Assembly: GCA_900762125.1 (NCBI GenBank)
Contig: CAAFFL010000174.1
Span: 1-5,595 of the forward strand
Length of the DNA: 5,595 nt
From: an uncultured Prevotella sp.
GTDB lineage: Bacteria > Bacteroidota > Bacteroidia > Bacteroidales > Bacteroidaceae
Reading direction: 5' to 3'
The position numbers and the translations under genes are program-made. Below are positions 1 through 5,416 of this stretch, one piece after another. Each line of letters begins with the position of its first letter. Within the stretch, counting starts at the first letter, position 1. The notes below the pieces were generated by a model. The model searched no databases. It saw only the letters and a list, made by a program, of their open reading frames with translations, and had not been told where the DNA came from.

Positions 1-20
1 AATTATAAGTTTTTATAATT
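1..20. repeat. AT-rich perfect inverted repeat at the 3' end of the small membrane protein gene
   Basis: AATTATAA (1-8) and TTATAATT (13-20) are perfect reverse complements separated by GTTT. The right arm overlaps the minus-strand stop codon (19-21). The repeat could form a weak 3' hairpin on the small gene's transcript, but the stem is all A/T and the sequence beyond base 1 is not visible, so a terminator call is not justified. Confidence 0.4.
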
Positions 21-255
21 ACACAATTCCACTCTTCTCTCTTTTTACAAAAGTGATGAGGCCCAAAAGGATCACGACGACGGGCAGAAAGGTGAGGAGG
101 TTATGGTTGGTTAGTCCAGTGAGATAGAAGACCACCATCAGCAGCACACCTATATATATTAAGGGCAATCCCCAGACGGGCATGCTCCTTTTGTAGGCAT
201 TCTTTACCCAAGCCAAGATGGCGTTGATGGCAGATGTAGAGACATTCTTCTTCAT
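19..255 (-). CDS. Small two-helix membrane protein of unknown function (78 aa)
   Basis: I do not recognise this protein as a named family. Seen: a short N-terminal stretch with basic residues (K2, K3, K18, K22, R23); a first hydrophobic segment at about residues 27-48 (from VWGLPLIY to YLTGL); a short polar turn with TNHN at 49-52; a second hydrophobic segment at about 53-70; and a basic end (KREK, 71-74). This predicts a helical hairpin in the inner membrane with both ends probably cytoplasmic by the positive-inside rule. There is no signal-peptide cleavage site and no catalytic motif. The gene diverges from the ribosomal operon. A perfect Bacteroidota -7 box lies only about 9 bases upstream of the ATG, so the mRNA may be leaderless or nearly so. 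That box and the sensible two-helix layout are the main arguments that the frame is real. It could still be a lineage-specific orphan. Function cannot be inferred from the neighbours. Confidence 0.6.
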   Translation of the reverse strand: MKKNVSTSAINAILAWVKNAYKRSMPVWGLPLIYIGVLLMVVFYLTGLTNHNLLTFLPVVVILLGLITFVKREKSGIV

Positions 256-263
256 ATCGGCTG

Positions 264-271
264 CAAAATTA
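264..271 (-). promoter_or_regulatory. Candidate -7 box for the small membrane protein gene
   Basis: Read on the minus strand this is TAATTTTG, an exact match to the Bacteroidota -7 consensus TAnnTTTG. No clear TTTG -33 box is seen 19-21 bases further upstream; TTTTATG is the nearest approach. The predicted transcription start falls within a few bases of the start codon at 255. Confidence 0.45.
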
Positions 272-357
272 CGAAGAAAATGGGCATCATGGCATAAAAT
301 GAATGTTAAAAACAGAAAAAACTCTTAGCCATTAACTCGTAACTCGTATTTTTTCAG

Positions 358-365
358 TACCTTTG
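358..365 (+). promoter_or_regulatory. -7 box of the rpsF-rpsR-rplI operon
   Basis: TACCTTTG matches TAnnTTTG exactly and is followed by the common GCA. The start point is inferred near 370, giving a leader of about 43 bases before the rpsF ATG. A TTTG -33 element is not evident; the expected position overlaps two tandem TAACTCG heptamers (333-346). The leader is AT-rich with no Shine-Dalgarno sequence. Confidence 0.65.
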
Positions 366-412
366 CACTCGCATTTTGCAAAATAACAAATTATTATCAT
401 TTCAAAAGTAGT

Positions 413-760
413 ATGAATCAATACGAAACCGTTTTCATTTTGACTCCCGTTTTGTCTGATGAACAGATGAAGGAAACGGTCGCTAAATTCAAGAAGCTGC
501 TCACCGATAATGGTGCTGAGATTCTGAACGAGGAGACCTGGGGACTGAAGAAGATGGCCTATGCAATTGAGAAGAAATCCACAGGCTTCTATGCCCTGCT
601 GGAGTTCAAAGCAGAGCCGTCAGTTGTTAACACCCTCGAGACCGGCTATCGCCGTGATGAGAAGGTGATTCGTTTCATGACTGTCAAGCTTGACAAGTAT
701 GCTGCTGCTTATGCAGAGAAGCGTCGTGCCAAGATGGGCAAGAAAGTAGAGGAGGCATAA
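413..760 (+). CDS. rpsF: 30S ribosomal protein S6
   Basis: S6 binds the central domain of 16S rRNA as a dimer with S18 in the small-subunit platform. The 115-residue product starts with the family's first beta strand (MNQYETVFILTP) and continues with the typical helix/strand alternation. The conserved segment around WGLKKMAYAIEKKSTGFYALLEF (about residues 43-65) and the later GYRRDEKVIRFMTVKLDKY (about 78-96) are characteristic. The end is a basic, Lys/Arg-rich tail, as in other bacterial S6. Length is normal for bacteria. The ATG is the first in frame after the TACCTTTG promoter, and the family N-terminus starts exactly here. It is the first gene of a tight operon; its stop is 3 bases from rpsR, which suits stoichiometric production of the S6:S18 dimer. 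There is no ssb gene between rpsF and rpsR, unlike many Firmicutes and Proteobacteria. Confidence 0.97.
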   Translation: MNQYETVFILTPVLSDEQMKETVAKFKKLLTDNGAEILNEETWGLKKMAYAIEKKSTGFYALLEFKAEPSVVNTLETGYRRDEKVIRFMTVKLDKYAAAYAEKRRAKMGKKVEEA

Positions 761-763
761 ACC

Positions 764-1036
764 ATGGCAGAGCAGAAAAATTCAGAAATCCGTTATTTGA
801 ACGCTCCTTCTATCGACACGAAGAAGAAGAAGTATTGCCGTTTCAAGAAGAGCGGTATCAAGTACATCGACTACAAGGATCCCGAGTTCCTGAAGAAGTT
901 CCTCAACGAGCAGGGTAAGATTCTTCCCCGCCGCATCACAGGCACCTCTCTGAAGTATCAGCGCCGTGTGGCTCAGGCGGTTAAGCGTGCCCGCCAGATT
1001 GCACTGCTTCCGTATGTAACCGATTTGATGAAGTAA
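764..1036 (+). CDS. rpsR: 30S ribosomal protein S18
   Basis: S18 pairs with S6 on the platform of the 30S subunit. The 90-residue product carries the S18 hallmarks: a lysine-rich stretch before YCRFKKSG (about residues 24-31), the IDYKDPEFLKKFL helix (about 35-47), and the signature G-KILPRRITGTSLKYQRRV segment followed by AVKRARQIALLPY. The end, VTDLMK, is ordinary. Length is within the family range (about 75-90). The ATG lies 3 bases after the rpsF stop, too close for an independent leader, so translational coupling with rpsF is likely. No Shine-Dalgarno sequence beyond the purine-rich end of rpsF is seen. Confidence 0.97.
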   Translation: MAEQKNSEIRYLNAPSIDTKKKKYCRFKKSGIKYIDYKDPEFLKKFLNEQGKILPRRITGTSLKYQRRVAQAVKRARQIALLPYVTDLMK

Positions 1037-1042
1037 TTTAAG

Positions 1043-1049
1043 AAGGAGG
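1043..1049 (+). promoter_or_regulatory. Strong Shine-Dalgarno sequence ahead of rplI
   Basis: AAGGAGG lies 7 bases before the rplI ATG (1057). It is the only strong Shine-Dalgarno match ahead of any gene in this window, and is notable because Bacteroidota genes mostly lack such sites. It supports the chosen start and suggests rplI has its own initiation inside the operon. Confidence 0.7.
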
Positions 1050-1056
1050 CTATATT

Positions 1057-1620
1057 ATGGAGATTATACTGAAAGAAGATATCATCGGTCTTGGATACAA
1101 GAACGAGATTGTTACTGTGAAGAACGGCTATGGCCGTAACTACCTCATCCCCACTGGCAAGGGCGTCATCGCTTCTGAGAGCGCCAAGAAGGTTCTCGCC
1201 GAGAACCTCCGTCAGCAGGCCACGAAGCTCGCTGCCCTGAAGGCTGAGGCCGAGAAGCGTGCTGAGCAGCTGAAGGATGTCGTCGTGACGGTTGCCGCTA
1301 AGGTGGCTGCTACCGGTCATCTCTATGGCTCTGTGAACACCGCTACCGTTGCTGAGGAGCTGGGCAAGCTGGGCATCGACATCGACAAGAAGATCATCAC
1401 CATGCGTGACATCAAGAAGGTCGGTGACTTCGAGGCTACCGTCCACTTCTTCAAGGATGTAGAGGTGAAGGTTCCCGTGAAGGTTGTCGCTGAGAACGAG
1501 CCCGAGCCCGTTGCTGAGGAGGAGGCTATTGTCGAGGCACCCGCAGAGGAGGCTGCTCCTGCTGAGGAGGCACCCGTTGAGGCTGCTCCCGCTGAGGAAG
1601 AGGCTCCCGCTGCTGAGTAA
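1057..1620 (+). CDS. rplI: 50S ribosomal protein L9 with acidic C-terminal extension
   Basis: L9 binds domain V of 23S rRNA at the base of the L1 stalk and extends away from the 50S subunit; it affects reading-frame maintenance. The N-terminal rRNA-binding signature is clear: MEIILKEDIIGLG at residues 1-13, then VTVKNGYGRNYLIPTGKG at 19-36. A long charged connecting helix follows at about 41-75 (QQATKLAALKAEAEKRAEQL). The C-terminal domain ends near residue 145. A further ~42 residues (about 146-187) consist almost only of Glu (16), Ala (14) and Pro (7), with no basic residue, making the protein 187 aa against 149 in E. coli. The tail is probably disordered. The gene is last in the operon, 20 bases after rpsR, and has a strong Shine-Dalgarno sequence, and a terminator follows the stop by about 60 bases. 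Confidence 0.97.
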   Translation: MEIILKEDIIGLGYKNEIVTVKNGYGRNYLIPTGKGVIASESAKKVLAENLRQQATKLAALKAEAEKRAEQLKDVVVTVAAKVAATGHLYGSVNTATVAEELGKLGIDIDKKIITMRDIKKVGDFEATVHFFKDVEVKVPVKVVAENEPEPVAEEEAIVEAPAEEAAPAEEAPVEAAPAEEEAPAAE

Positions 1621-1680
1621 AACCTCTTCGCAGTTGAGTAAAAGCAAATAACTTTTGCACTGTAAAGCAAATCTATATCG

Positions 1681-1719
1681 AAATCCCAGTCATCCACAGT
1701 GGTGATTGGGATTTTTTTT
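1681..1719 (+). terminator. Intrinsic terminator of the rpsF-rpsR-rplI operon
   Basis: Left arm AAATCCCAGTCA (1681-1692) pairs with TGATTGGGATTT (1703-1714) with one G-U. The stem continues as CCA/TGG after a bulged T at 1693, and the loop is CAG (1697-1699). The U tract is 1712-1719 (eight T). Upstream, 1621-1680 holds only short direct repeats (TGAGTAAAA at 1614-1622 and 1635-1643; AAAGCAAAT at 1641-1649 and 1664-1672). Confidence 0.88.
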
Positions 1720-1720
1720 G

Positions 1721-1728
1721 TACCTTTG
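1721..1728 (+). promoter_or_regulatory. -7 box of fabD
   Basis: TACCTTTG is identical to the rpsF box and is followed by GCA. It begins two bases after the U tract of the L9 operon terminator. The expected -33 position (about 1697-1702) falls in the terminator loop and has no TTTG. The leader would be about 50 AT-rich bases without a Shine-Dalgarno sequence. Confidence 0.65.
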
Positions 1729-1785
1729 CAATCGGTTTCAAAATTATTTGCGAAATATTCAATTTAAGACAAATATCAGATTTTT

Positions 1786-2673
1786 ATGAAAGCATTTGTT
1801 TTTCCCGGACAGGGTTCACAGTTCGTAGGCATGGGCAAGGTCCTCTACGACAACAACGCATTGGCAAAGGAACTTTTCGATAAGGCCGATGAGATTCTCG
1901 GCTTCAAGATCACCGACGTGATGTTCGCCGGCACCGACGAGCAGCTCAAGGAGACGAAGGTTACGCAGCCGGCGGTGTTCCTCCACAGCGTCATCTCCGC
2001 TCTCTGCCTGGGCGATGAGTTCCAGCCCGCCATGACCGCTGGTCACTCGCTGGGCGAGTTCTCCGCACTGGTGGCTGCCGGTGCCCTGACGTTTGAGGAT
2101 GGTCTGCGCCTCGTCGCTGCCCGTGCCAACGCCATGCAGAAGGCCTGCGAGGCCAACCCCGGCACGATGGCTGCCATCATCGCGCTGCCCGACGAGAAGG
2201 TCGAGGAGGTCTGCACCGCTATCTCCGCTGAGGGCAAGGTCGTCGTACCCGCCAACTACAACTGCCCCGGTCAGCTCGTTATCTCCGGCTCGAAGGAAGG
2301 CATCGCCGAGGCGTGCGAGCAGCTGAAGGCTGCCGGTGCCAAGCGTGCCCTGCCGCTGAAGGTCGGTGGCGCATTCCACTCTCCGCTGATGCAGCCCGCC
2401 AAGGATGAGCTGCAGGCCGCCATCGAGAAGACCACCTTCTCTGCTCCGAAGTGCCCCGTCTACCAGAACGTTGACGGCAAGCCCCACACCGATGCCGAGG
2501 AGATCAAGCAGAACCTCATCGCCCAGCTCACGAGCAGCGTCCGCTGGACGTCGTGCGTGAAGAACATGATCGCCGATGGTGCCACCGACTTCACCGAGTG
2601 TGGTCCCGGCAAGGCCCTCCAGGGCATGATCGGTCGCATCGATAAGGCCGTAACCGCTCACGGCATCGCATAA
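1786..2673 (+). CDS. fabD: Malonyl-CoA:acyl carrier protein transacylase
   Basis: FabD moves the malonyl group from malonyl-CoA to holo-ACP, supplying the extender unit for type II fatty-acid synthesis in the cytoplasm. The 295-residue length is normal. Seen in order: oxyanion-loop motif FPGQGSQ (6-12); a VTQPAVF stretch (59-65); nucleophile elbow GHSLGE with Ser88; Arg113 in AARANAMQ, the residue that binds the malonyl carboxylate; the GGAFHSPLM motif with the catalytic His198; and the closing GPGKALQGMI segment. All catalytic residues are present. The ATG is the only start that gives the conserved MKAFVFPGQGSQ beginning. The gene has its own promoter and is not linked to other fab genes here, so it appears to be a single-gene unit. 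Codon use is strongly GC-biased at third positions, which creates long spurious antisense frames. Confidence 0.97.
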   Translation: MKAFVFPGQGSQFVGMGKVLYDNNALAKELFDKADEILGFKITDVMFAGTDEQLKETKVTQPAVFLHSVISALCLGDEFQPAMTAGHSLGEFSALVAAGALTFEDGLRLVAARANAMQKACEANPGTMAAIIALPDEKVEEVCTAISAEGKVVVPANYNCPGQLVISGSKEGIAEACEQLKAAGAKRALPLKVGGAFHSPLMQPAKDELQAAIEKTTFSAPKCPVYQNVDGKPHTDAEEIKQNLIAQLTSSVRWTSCVKNMIADGATDFTECGPGKALQGMIGRIDKAVTAHGIA

Positions 2674-2681
2674 TCATGTCG

Positions 2682-2903
2682 CTCACACAGATCTCACAGA
2701 TTTACACAGATCAGCAGTTCACTAGGGCATGATGGAAACAGATTTCACAGATCGCCTTCGGCGCTAGCAATACCTAGCATCAGTTTCTTGTAGGTATTCT
2801 AGGGTATGCGCAGCCGCTCGCGAAGCGAGCATCCGTGTAATCTGTTATTATCATGCCTTATAACTCTACAGTAATTCTGTGTTATCTGTTTAATCTGTGT
2901 GAG
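2682..2903. repeat. Long imperfect inverted repeat built from CACAGAT-like units
   Basis: The ends CTCACACAGAT (2682-2692) and ATCTGTGTGAG (2893-2903) are perfect 11-base complements. GGCATGAT (2726-2733) and ATCATGCC (2850-2857) pair further in. Five CACAGAT-like heptamers lie on the left (starts 2686, 2695, 2705, 2737, 2746), and five reverse-oriented ATCTGTG-like heptamers on the right (starts 2831, 2840, 2875, 2884, 2893). The groups are 3+2 and 2+3, with about 9-10 bases between starts inside a group. Inside are three hairpins: CGCC-TTC-GGCG (2753-2763), AATACCTA/TAGGTATT (2769-2776 with 2791-2798) and GCTCGC-GAA-GCGAGC (2816-2830). There is no coding potential. The whole fabD-to-amylase gap (2674-2940) is this element plus about 37 AT-rich bases. 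It could be a dispersed non-autonomous repeat, a structured RNA or a protein-binding array. No classical U tract follows, so it is not called as fabD's terminator. Confidence 0.7.
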
Positions 2904-2940
2904 ATTCGAAAATGAACATTGCTTTTTTGATCTTCTTTGA

Positions 2941-5091
2941 ATGTCTCAAAAGATTATTATCTATCAGGTGCTTCCCCGACTGTTCGGCAACAAGAACCTG
3001 ACTCGAAAGCATAACGGAACACTTCGGGAGAATGGGGTGGGGAAGCTCAACGACTTCTCCACCACCGTCCTCGACCGCATCCACGACATGGGCTACACCC
3101 ACGTCTGGTACACCGGCGTCATCCGTCATGCCACGGCAACAGACTACACGAGCTACGGCATCCCGCGCCAGCACCCGCAGGTGGTGAAAGGCAAGGCGGG
3201 ATCGCCCTACGCCATCACTGACTACTACGACATCGACCCCGATCTGGCCGTCGACGTGCCCCACCGGATGGACGAATTCGAAGCTTTGATCGCCCGCACC
3301 CACGAGGCTGGCCTGAAGGTGATCATGGACTTCGTGCCCAACCATGTGGCCCGCGAGTATCGCTCCATCGCAAAGCCTGCGGGCGTCCGCGACCTCGGTC
3401 AGGACGACAACACCGGGATGCACTTCTCCACGCAGAACAATTTTTACTATTGTCCCGGCGCAGCCTTCGAAGGACCCGTTGCTCCGGCGGACGGCGAGGA
3501 GCCCTACGTGGAGAACCCCGCGAAGTGCACCGGCAACGACCGCTTCGACAACCGGCCCGGCATGAACGACTGGTACGAGACGGTGAAGCTCAACTATGGC
3601 GTCGACTACTGTGACGCCGGTGGCCGCAGCTACCACTACGACCCCGTGCCCAGCACATGGACGAAGATGACCGACATTCTGCTCTTCTGGGCAGCGAAGG
3701 GCATCGACGGCTTCCGCTGCGACATGGCGGAGATGGTGCCCCATGAGTTCTGGGCCTACGCCACGCACATCGTTAAGGATCGCTTCCCGAAGCTCATATT
3801 CATCGGTGAGGTCTACGACACAGGCCAGTACCACACCTATATCCAAAGTGGCTTCGACTACCTCTACGACAAAGTGGGCATGTACGACTGCATCCGCGAC
3901 GTGATCTGCAACCGTCGGCCCGCGAGTTCCATCACCTATTATTGGCAGGCTGAGGACGACATCAAGGACCACATGCTCTACTTCCTTGAGAACCACGACG
4001 AGCAGCGCATCGCCAGCGACTTCTTCTGCGGCGACCCCGTGAAGGCGTTGCCGGGCGTGATGGTCTCGGTGCTGATGAACAAGAACCCGTTCATGGTCTA
4101 CTCCGGACAAGAGATTGGCGAGCGCGGCATGGACGAGGAGGGCTTCTCCGGACGCGATGGCCGCACGACGATCTTCGACTACTGGGCCGTGGAGAAGGTG
4201 GTGAAGGAGTTCTTCGACCGTCGCCGACTGACGAAGGACGAGAAGCTCCTGCTGCTCCAGTACCAGCACATCCTGCGCCTGGCCAACCGCGAGCAGGCCG
4301 TCAGCGAGGGCGACATCTTCGATCTGATGTACGTCAACCCGCAGACGTGGAAGTTCAATCCGCGCTACCTGTATGCCTTCATGCGGAAGTTTGACGACGA
4401 GGTGCTCCTCGTGGTGGTGAACTTCTCCGGCGAGCGCCTGCATGCGGGGGTTGTCATCCCCGGCCATGCGTTCGACTTCTTCGGCATGAACGAGCGTGAG
4501 GTGGAGGCCATCGACCTGATGACCGGTCTGGGCATCGAGCTCGACCTCAAGCGCGACGGCACGGTTGACATGGACCTGCTGCCCTACAGTGGACGAATCT
4601 ATAAGTTCAATATCAAGATGGTAGACAAGACCTTTATCCTCAACGAGCACAACAAGGACGAGTTCCCGCCAGCCCACACCGCCGAGCACCTGCTCAACCA
4701 GGTCATGGTGCGGATGTTTGGCTGCGAGCGGTCACGCAACGCGCACATCGAGCGCCGAAAGAGTAAGATCAGCTATGTGCTGGACCACAAGCCCACCAGG
4801 CAAGAGGAGAAGGCCATCGTCGACCAGATGAACCAGCTCATCGACGAGGATCTGCCGGTGACGTTCGAGTATGTCGACCGCCATCATCTGCCCGCGGGTG
4901 TCAGTGCCGACCGTCTGCCCGAGGATGCCTCGGAGACCATCCGCCTCGTCCGCATCGGCGACTTCGACGTCTGCCCCTGCATCGGCAAGCATGTGCGCTC
5001 CACGTCGCAGATCGGCCGCTTCGAGTTCCTGGGTACCAACTGGGACCAGGCGACGATGACGTTCCGCATCCGGTTCAAGGTGCATCCGTAA
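2941..5091 (+). CDS. GH13 alpha-amylase-family enzyme fused to a C-terminal AlaX-like tRNA-editing domain
   Basis: The 716-residue protein has two parts. Residues 1 to about 559 are a GH13 (beta/alpha)8 glycosidase acting on alpha-glucans. Region I is DFVPNH (130-135). Region II is GFRCDMAEM with nucleophile Asp261. Region III is FIGEV with acid/base Glu290. Region IV is ENHD with His352 and the transition-state stabiliser Asp353. All three catalytic carboxylates are present, with about 125 residues between regions I and II (a large domain B) and a beta-sandwich C domain from about 474 to 558. There is no signal peptide, so it is probably cytoplasmic, perhaps acting on imported maltooligosaccharides or stored glycogen. 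Residues 560-716 match the AlaX / threonyl-alanyl second additional domain: HTAEH (579-583) and CIGKH (680-684) supply the HxxxH and CxxxH zinc ligands used to deacylate mischarged tRNA. The start is fixed by an in-frame TGA at 2938-2940 touching the ATG. No Shine-Dalgarno sequence or clear -7 box is seen upstream. Exact glycosidase substrate is not predictable here. Confidence 0.9.
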   Translation: MSQKIIIYQVLPRLFGNKNLTRKHNGTLRENGVGKLNDFSTTVLDRIHDMGYTHVWYTGVIRHATATDYTSYGIPRQHPQVVKGKAGSPYAITDYYDIDPDLAVDVPHRMDEFEALIARTHEAGLKVIMDFVPNHVAREYRSIAKPAGVRDLGQDDNTGMHFSTQNNFYYCPGAAFEGPVAPADGEEPYVENPAKCTGNDRFDNRPGMNDWYETVKLNYGVDYCDAGGRSYHYDPVPSTWTKMTDILLFWAAKGIDGFRCDMAEMVPHEFWAYATHIVKDRFPKLIFIGEVYDTGQYHTYIQSGFDYLYDKVGMYDCIRDVICNRRPASSITYYWQAEDDIKDHMLYFLENHDEQRIASDFFCGDPVKALPGVMVSVLMNKNPFMVYSGQEIGERGMDEEGFSGRDGRTTIFDYWAVEKVVKEFFDRRRLTKDEKLLLLQYQHILRLANREQAVSEGDIFDLMYVNPQTWKFNPRYLYAFMRKFDDEVLLVVVNFSGERLHAGVVIPGHAFDFFGMNEREVEAIDLMTGLGIELDLKRDGTVDMDLLPYSGRIYKFNIKMVDKTFILNEHNKDEFPPAHTAEHLLNQVMVRMFGCERSRNAHIERRKSKISYVLDHKPTRQEEKAIVDQMNQLIDEDLPVTFEYVDRHHLPAGVSADRLPEDASETIRLVRIGDFDVCPCIGKHVRSTSQIGRFEFLGTNWDQATMTFRIRFKVHP

Positions 5092-5096
5092 AGGAT

Positions 5097-5118
5097 GGCC
5101 GGCTCCGCCGGCCTTTTT
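5097..5118 (+). terminator. Intrinsic terminator of the amylase-AlaX gene
   Basis: A perfect 7-bp GC stem, GGCCGGC (5097-5103) with GCCGGCC (5107-5113), a TCC loop, and five T (5114-5118). It begins five bases after the stop codon. Confidence 0.85.
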
Positions 5119-5124
5119 GGGCGG

Positions 5125-5145
5125 GTCCGGCTTGGTAAGCCGGAC
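5125..5145. repeat. Second perfect hairpin directly after the terminator
   Basis: GTCCGGCTT (5125-5133) and AAGCCGGAC (5137-5145) are perfect 9-bp complements around a GGT loop. It is followed by TTGTA rather than a T tract, so it is not a standard terminator. It starts 6 bases after the first terminator's U tract and may protect a 3' end or be part of a repeat. Confidence 0.6.
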
Positions 5146-5190
5146 TTGTATAACAGCGAACTACTTTAAACTGCATACCGGCACGGACAA

Positions 5191-5264
5191 AAAACGGCAA
5201 CGGGCAAACGACACAGGCAAAACGGCAACGGGCAAACGGGAAACTGATAAACTGTTAAACTGTT
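5191..5264. repeat. Short tandem repeats in the intergenic region
   Basis: A 20-base unit beginning AAAACGGCAACGGG occurs at 5191-5210 and again, identical, at 5219-5238 (28-base period). It is followed at once by three 8-base units, AAACTGAT, AAACTGTT and AAACTGTT (5241-5264). The sequence has no coding potential and looks like slippage-derived intergenic sequence. Confidence 0.7.
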
Positions 5265-5416
5265 ATTATAGCTTTTACCATTGAAAAAGCCCCGATTGGC
5301 GTTGATAAACGTAGCAATTCGTAGGCTGAGAGCAGGGGTTTCCGGGGTACAAAATATATCCTTTCATCTTACACTTACAGTTCTTACAGTTTCTCTTTTG
5401 AAGGGTCGGACCAGAT
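5265..5416. other. Intergenic block without a recognised gene
   Basis: No convincing gene, promoter or RNA is visible here. It contains C-rich/G-rich patches that could pair (CCCCG near 5290 with CGGGG near 5345) and three CTTACA hexamers (5368-5373, 5374-5379, 5383-5388). A minus-strand open frame runs through it but also through the terminator and intron, so it is not accepted as a gene. Confidence 0.4.

Noticed and set aside
366..412. S6:S18-binding autoregulatory leader upstream of rpsF
   Set aside because: The known motif needs a CCG in a specific stem context. This short AT-rich leader has no CCG and no suitable stem.
973..1697. Two minus-strand open frames (973-1647 and 1323-1697) opposite rplI
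   Set aside because: Low-complexity Ser/Leu/Ala/Gly products mirror the repetitive Glu/Ala tail of L9 and have no independent support.
1816..2661. Minus-strand open frame (281 codons) opposite fabD
   Set aside because: Antisense shadow caused by third-position GC bias; FabD motifs on the plus strand are complete.
2753..2830. Intrinsic terminator of fabD within the inverted repeat
   Set aside because: The hairpins are clear but none is followed by a T tract. The element may still affect 3' ends, but a terminator call is not justified.
2682..2903. CRISPR array
   Set aside because: The repeated units are 7 bases, separated by only 2-3 bases within groups, and half are inverted. There are no spacers and no cas genes.
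2904..2940. Bacteroidota -7 box for the amylase gene
   Set aside because: TTTG occurs just before the ATG but without TA at the required position; no TAnnTTTG match was found between the inverted repeat and the start codon.
2912..3001. Short plus-strand frame starting MNIAFLIFFE that overlaps the amylase start
   Set aside because: About 29 codons in another frame, without a ribosome-binding site or promoter. A leader peptide is possible but unsupported.
2890..4689. Long minus-strand open frame (599 codons) opposite the amylase gene
   Set aside because: It is the antisense of a GC-biased gene. Its translation is rich in Val, His, Leu and Asp with no domain pattern, while the plus strand has full GH13 motifs.
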